From contig NC_083636.1 of the NCBI RefSeq assembly GCF_963576545.1, positions 9,488,856 through 9,552,855 of the forward strand: a stretch of 64,000 nt of DNA, read 5' to 3'. The stretch comes from Limanda limanda (taxonomy: Eukaryota > Chordata > Actinopteri > Pleuronectiformes > Pleuronectidae). Positions 62,614-64,000 of this stretch are shown here, piece by piece. The notes under the pieces are model-generated. The model searched no databases and was not told the DNA's origin. It saw only the letters and a program-made list of their open reading frames with translations. Positions within the stretch are counted from its first letter, which is position 1. The number at the start of each line of letters is the position of its first letter. A program made the translations under genes and the position numbers.

Positions 62614-64000
62614 TGTGAACTTTCTCATCTCACTAGTGTTGCTCTGCACCATCAAATATGCCCGGAGGCGGCTCAGGCAGACATTATCACATCCTGCTCC
62701 CTTCCACCGGGTCCAGTGTCCCTCCACCTCCCTCATAAAACACATGAAGCAGCGCAATGTTTGACCCCTGCACCTTTCTGGAGGGCGGACGCCTGCTTGA
62801 TTTGTTGGGGGGGGGGGGTAGACAGACCGAGATTCCCCCAAGCAGACAAGGCAATAAATCGAACGGTTGACGGCGGCGGCAGTGGCATGAGAAGGAATGA
62901 GCAGGGAAATGGGGGGGAAAAAAGAGCGACGGTGCCTTCAGACTTTCCAGGGTCGGGCGGCAAAGAGTTGAGGCACAAATGGGGAAAAAAATCCAGACAC
63001 TGCAACCTTTTGCCAAGAACTCACACACGGACTCACAAACGTGTCTATCACTGGTTCCCTCTCGTTCTGGGTCACGTCTCCCTGTCTGGGTGCTACTCAC
63101 TTTGCACTCACCCTGGAGGCCTCATGTCCAATTAGATCACAGAGTGCAGCAGTAAGCAAAGTGCTGCTGAGGAGCTGCAGCTAGGTGGTTTGACAGGAAC
63201 CCAGAAATCCAAACATACAACTGATAAAACATATAAATTAACCTTGAATTCAACGAATTTTATGTACGAAAACACAAATTACACTAAAATCCCAGTGAAG
63301 AGTATTAACACTCACATCATTGACATGCTATAGATTGTTGTTTATCGTGCACACATGCAGGTGGTTGTGGGTAAACAGCCTTGTAGTCAAATATTGTGCA
63401 GCCTCCACTGGCCCAGAGGCACAGTGCAATGCTGTGTTCACAGTCCTTCAATGCCTGTGGACCTTGGCAGACGAGGAAATGAACGGGGCTTTAATATGGA
63501 GCGCAGGGGTCGAGAGATGTTCTCAGCAGTGCTCCATGAGGGGAAATATAGAGTAGGAAACGGAGGAGAATTAAAAGGAAGGTTCTGGCCCATACACACC
63601 CACTGGAGTACCTGCAGTAAGTGGATCTGTACAGCCAGTGGATGGCTTTTGTTATTTTTATTCAAAGATTCCCTCCAGAATTTGAACGACGCTGGAGAAA
63701 ATGGAATCATCGATCTGTAATGATGTGTTCAAAATCGAAATTCACAGTACATGTGCACAACCGACCGGCTGGTGAAGCCCTGCTGGCCGCCATGCTGACT
63801 GATCACCGCATGAAAACCATCTGAGCGGTAATGTGAGGAAGCATTTTTTGGATTCATCACCGCTGAAGGGACAAATGTAGAAAAAGGAGACTTGGCTGAA
63901 GGTTGGCATTGTTAAATTTAACAGCCTCAGGCGGCTGTTAAACTTTCTGCATCCTCGAGTACGAGAGGGTCCGCTCGGGTGACATATATTTTGTCATCAG
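62614..64000. other. Noncoding stretch
   Basis: No supported gene. A G-run at about 62808-62818 and G/A-rich DNA give overlapping accidental frames at 62580-63135. Confidence 0.5.

Noticed and set aside
62687..63135. Overlapping 137- and 139-codon frames on opposite strands
   Set aside because: Opposite-strand open frames over G-rich DNA with no splice sites or family resemblance; likely chance.

Overview
The window looks like teleost fish nuclear DNA, probably from a percomorph. The evidence is long (CA)n, (CT)n and (GGA)n microsatellites, a tRNA-derived SINE of the teleost type, several dispersed repeats that I recognise from memory as common in fish genomes, an L1/Tx1-clade LINE remnant and a hAT-type MITE. 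Most of the sequence is intergenic or intronic. There are no operons, ribosome binding sites or other prokaryotic features, and I found no complete conserved single-copy gene. Most long open frames are chance frames or translated microsatellites.

Layout. 1-7.2 kb is noncoding DNA with one (TG)n tract and G-runs. 7.2-9.0 kb holds a decayed coiled-coil coding sequence and two exon-like segments, one of which could be a first coding exon with a donor site. 9.8-12.0 kb is a dense microsatellite cluster. 12-48 kb is noncoding DNA with scattered dispersed repeats, an inverted L1/Tx1-like LINE 3' fragment (about 31.95-32.67 kb), SINE copies (33.9 and 44.4 kb) and a 167-bp hAT MITE with a perfect 8-bp target duplication (48181-48347).

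The outstanding feature is a 7,595-bp fold-back element at 48932-56526. Two 3,619-bp arms are exact-length inverted copies around an axis at position 52729. They flank a unique 357-bp spacer, and the whole unit is bounded by a 7-bp direct repeat TTCTGAG, as expected of a single transposition event. I counted eight mismatches and no indels between the arms. All eight lie in the outer 1.44 kb, and the inner 2.18 kb of each arm is identical by eye. Each arm begins with CAACCCAG, an array of GGAAACGTT-type motifs and a perfect 23-bp hairpin. It continues with promoter-like motifs and then a series of exon-like blocks with good splice sites, ending in a stop codon and AATAAA. The two gene-like units converge on the spacer, so read-through transcription would make a long hairpin RNA. 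Terminal CA...TG, a 7-bp duplication and giant inverted arms recall Galileo-like P-superfamily fold-back elements, but no transposase is visible and the assignment is inference.

56.5-64 kb returns to noncoding DNA with (GGA)n and (CA)n tracts, one dispersed repeat and two non-LTR retrotransposon-like 3' tails.
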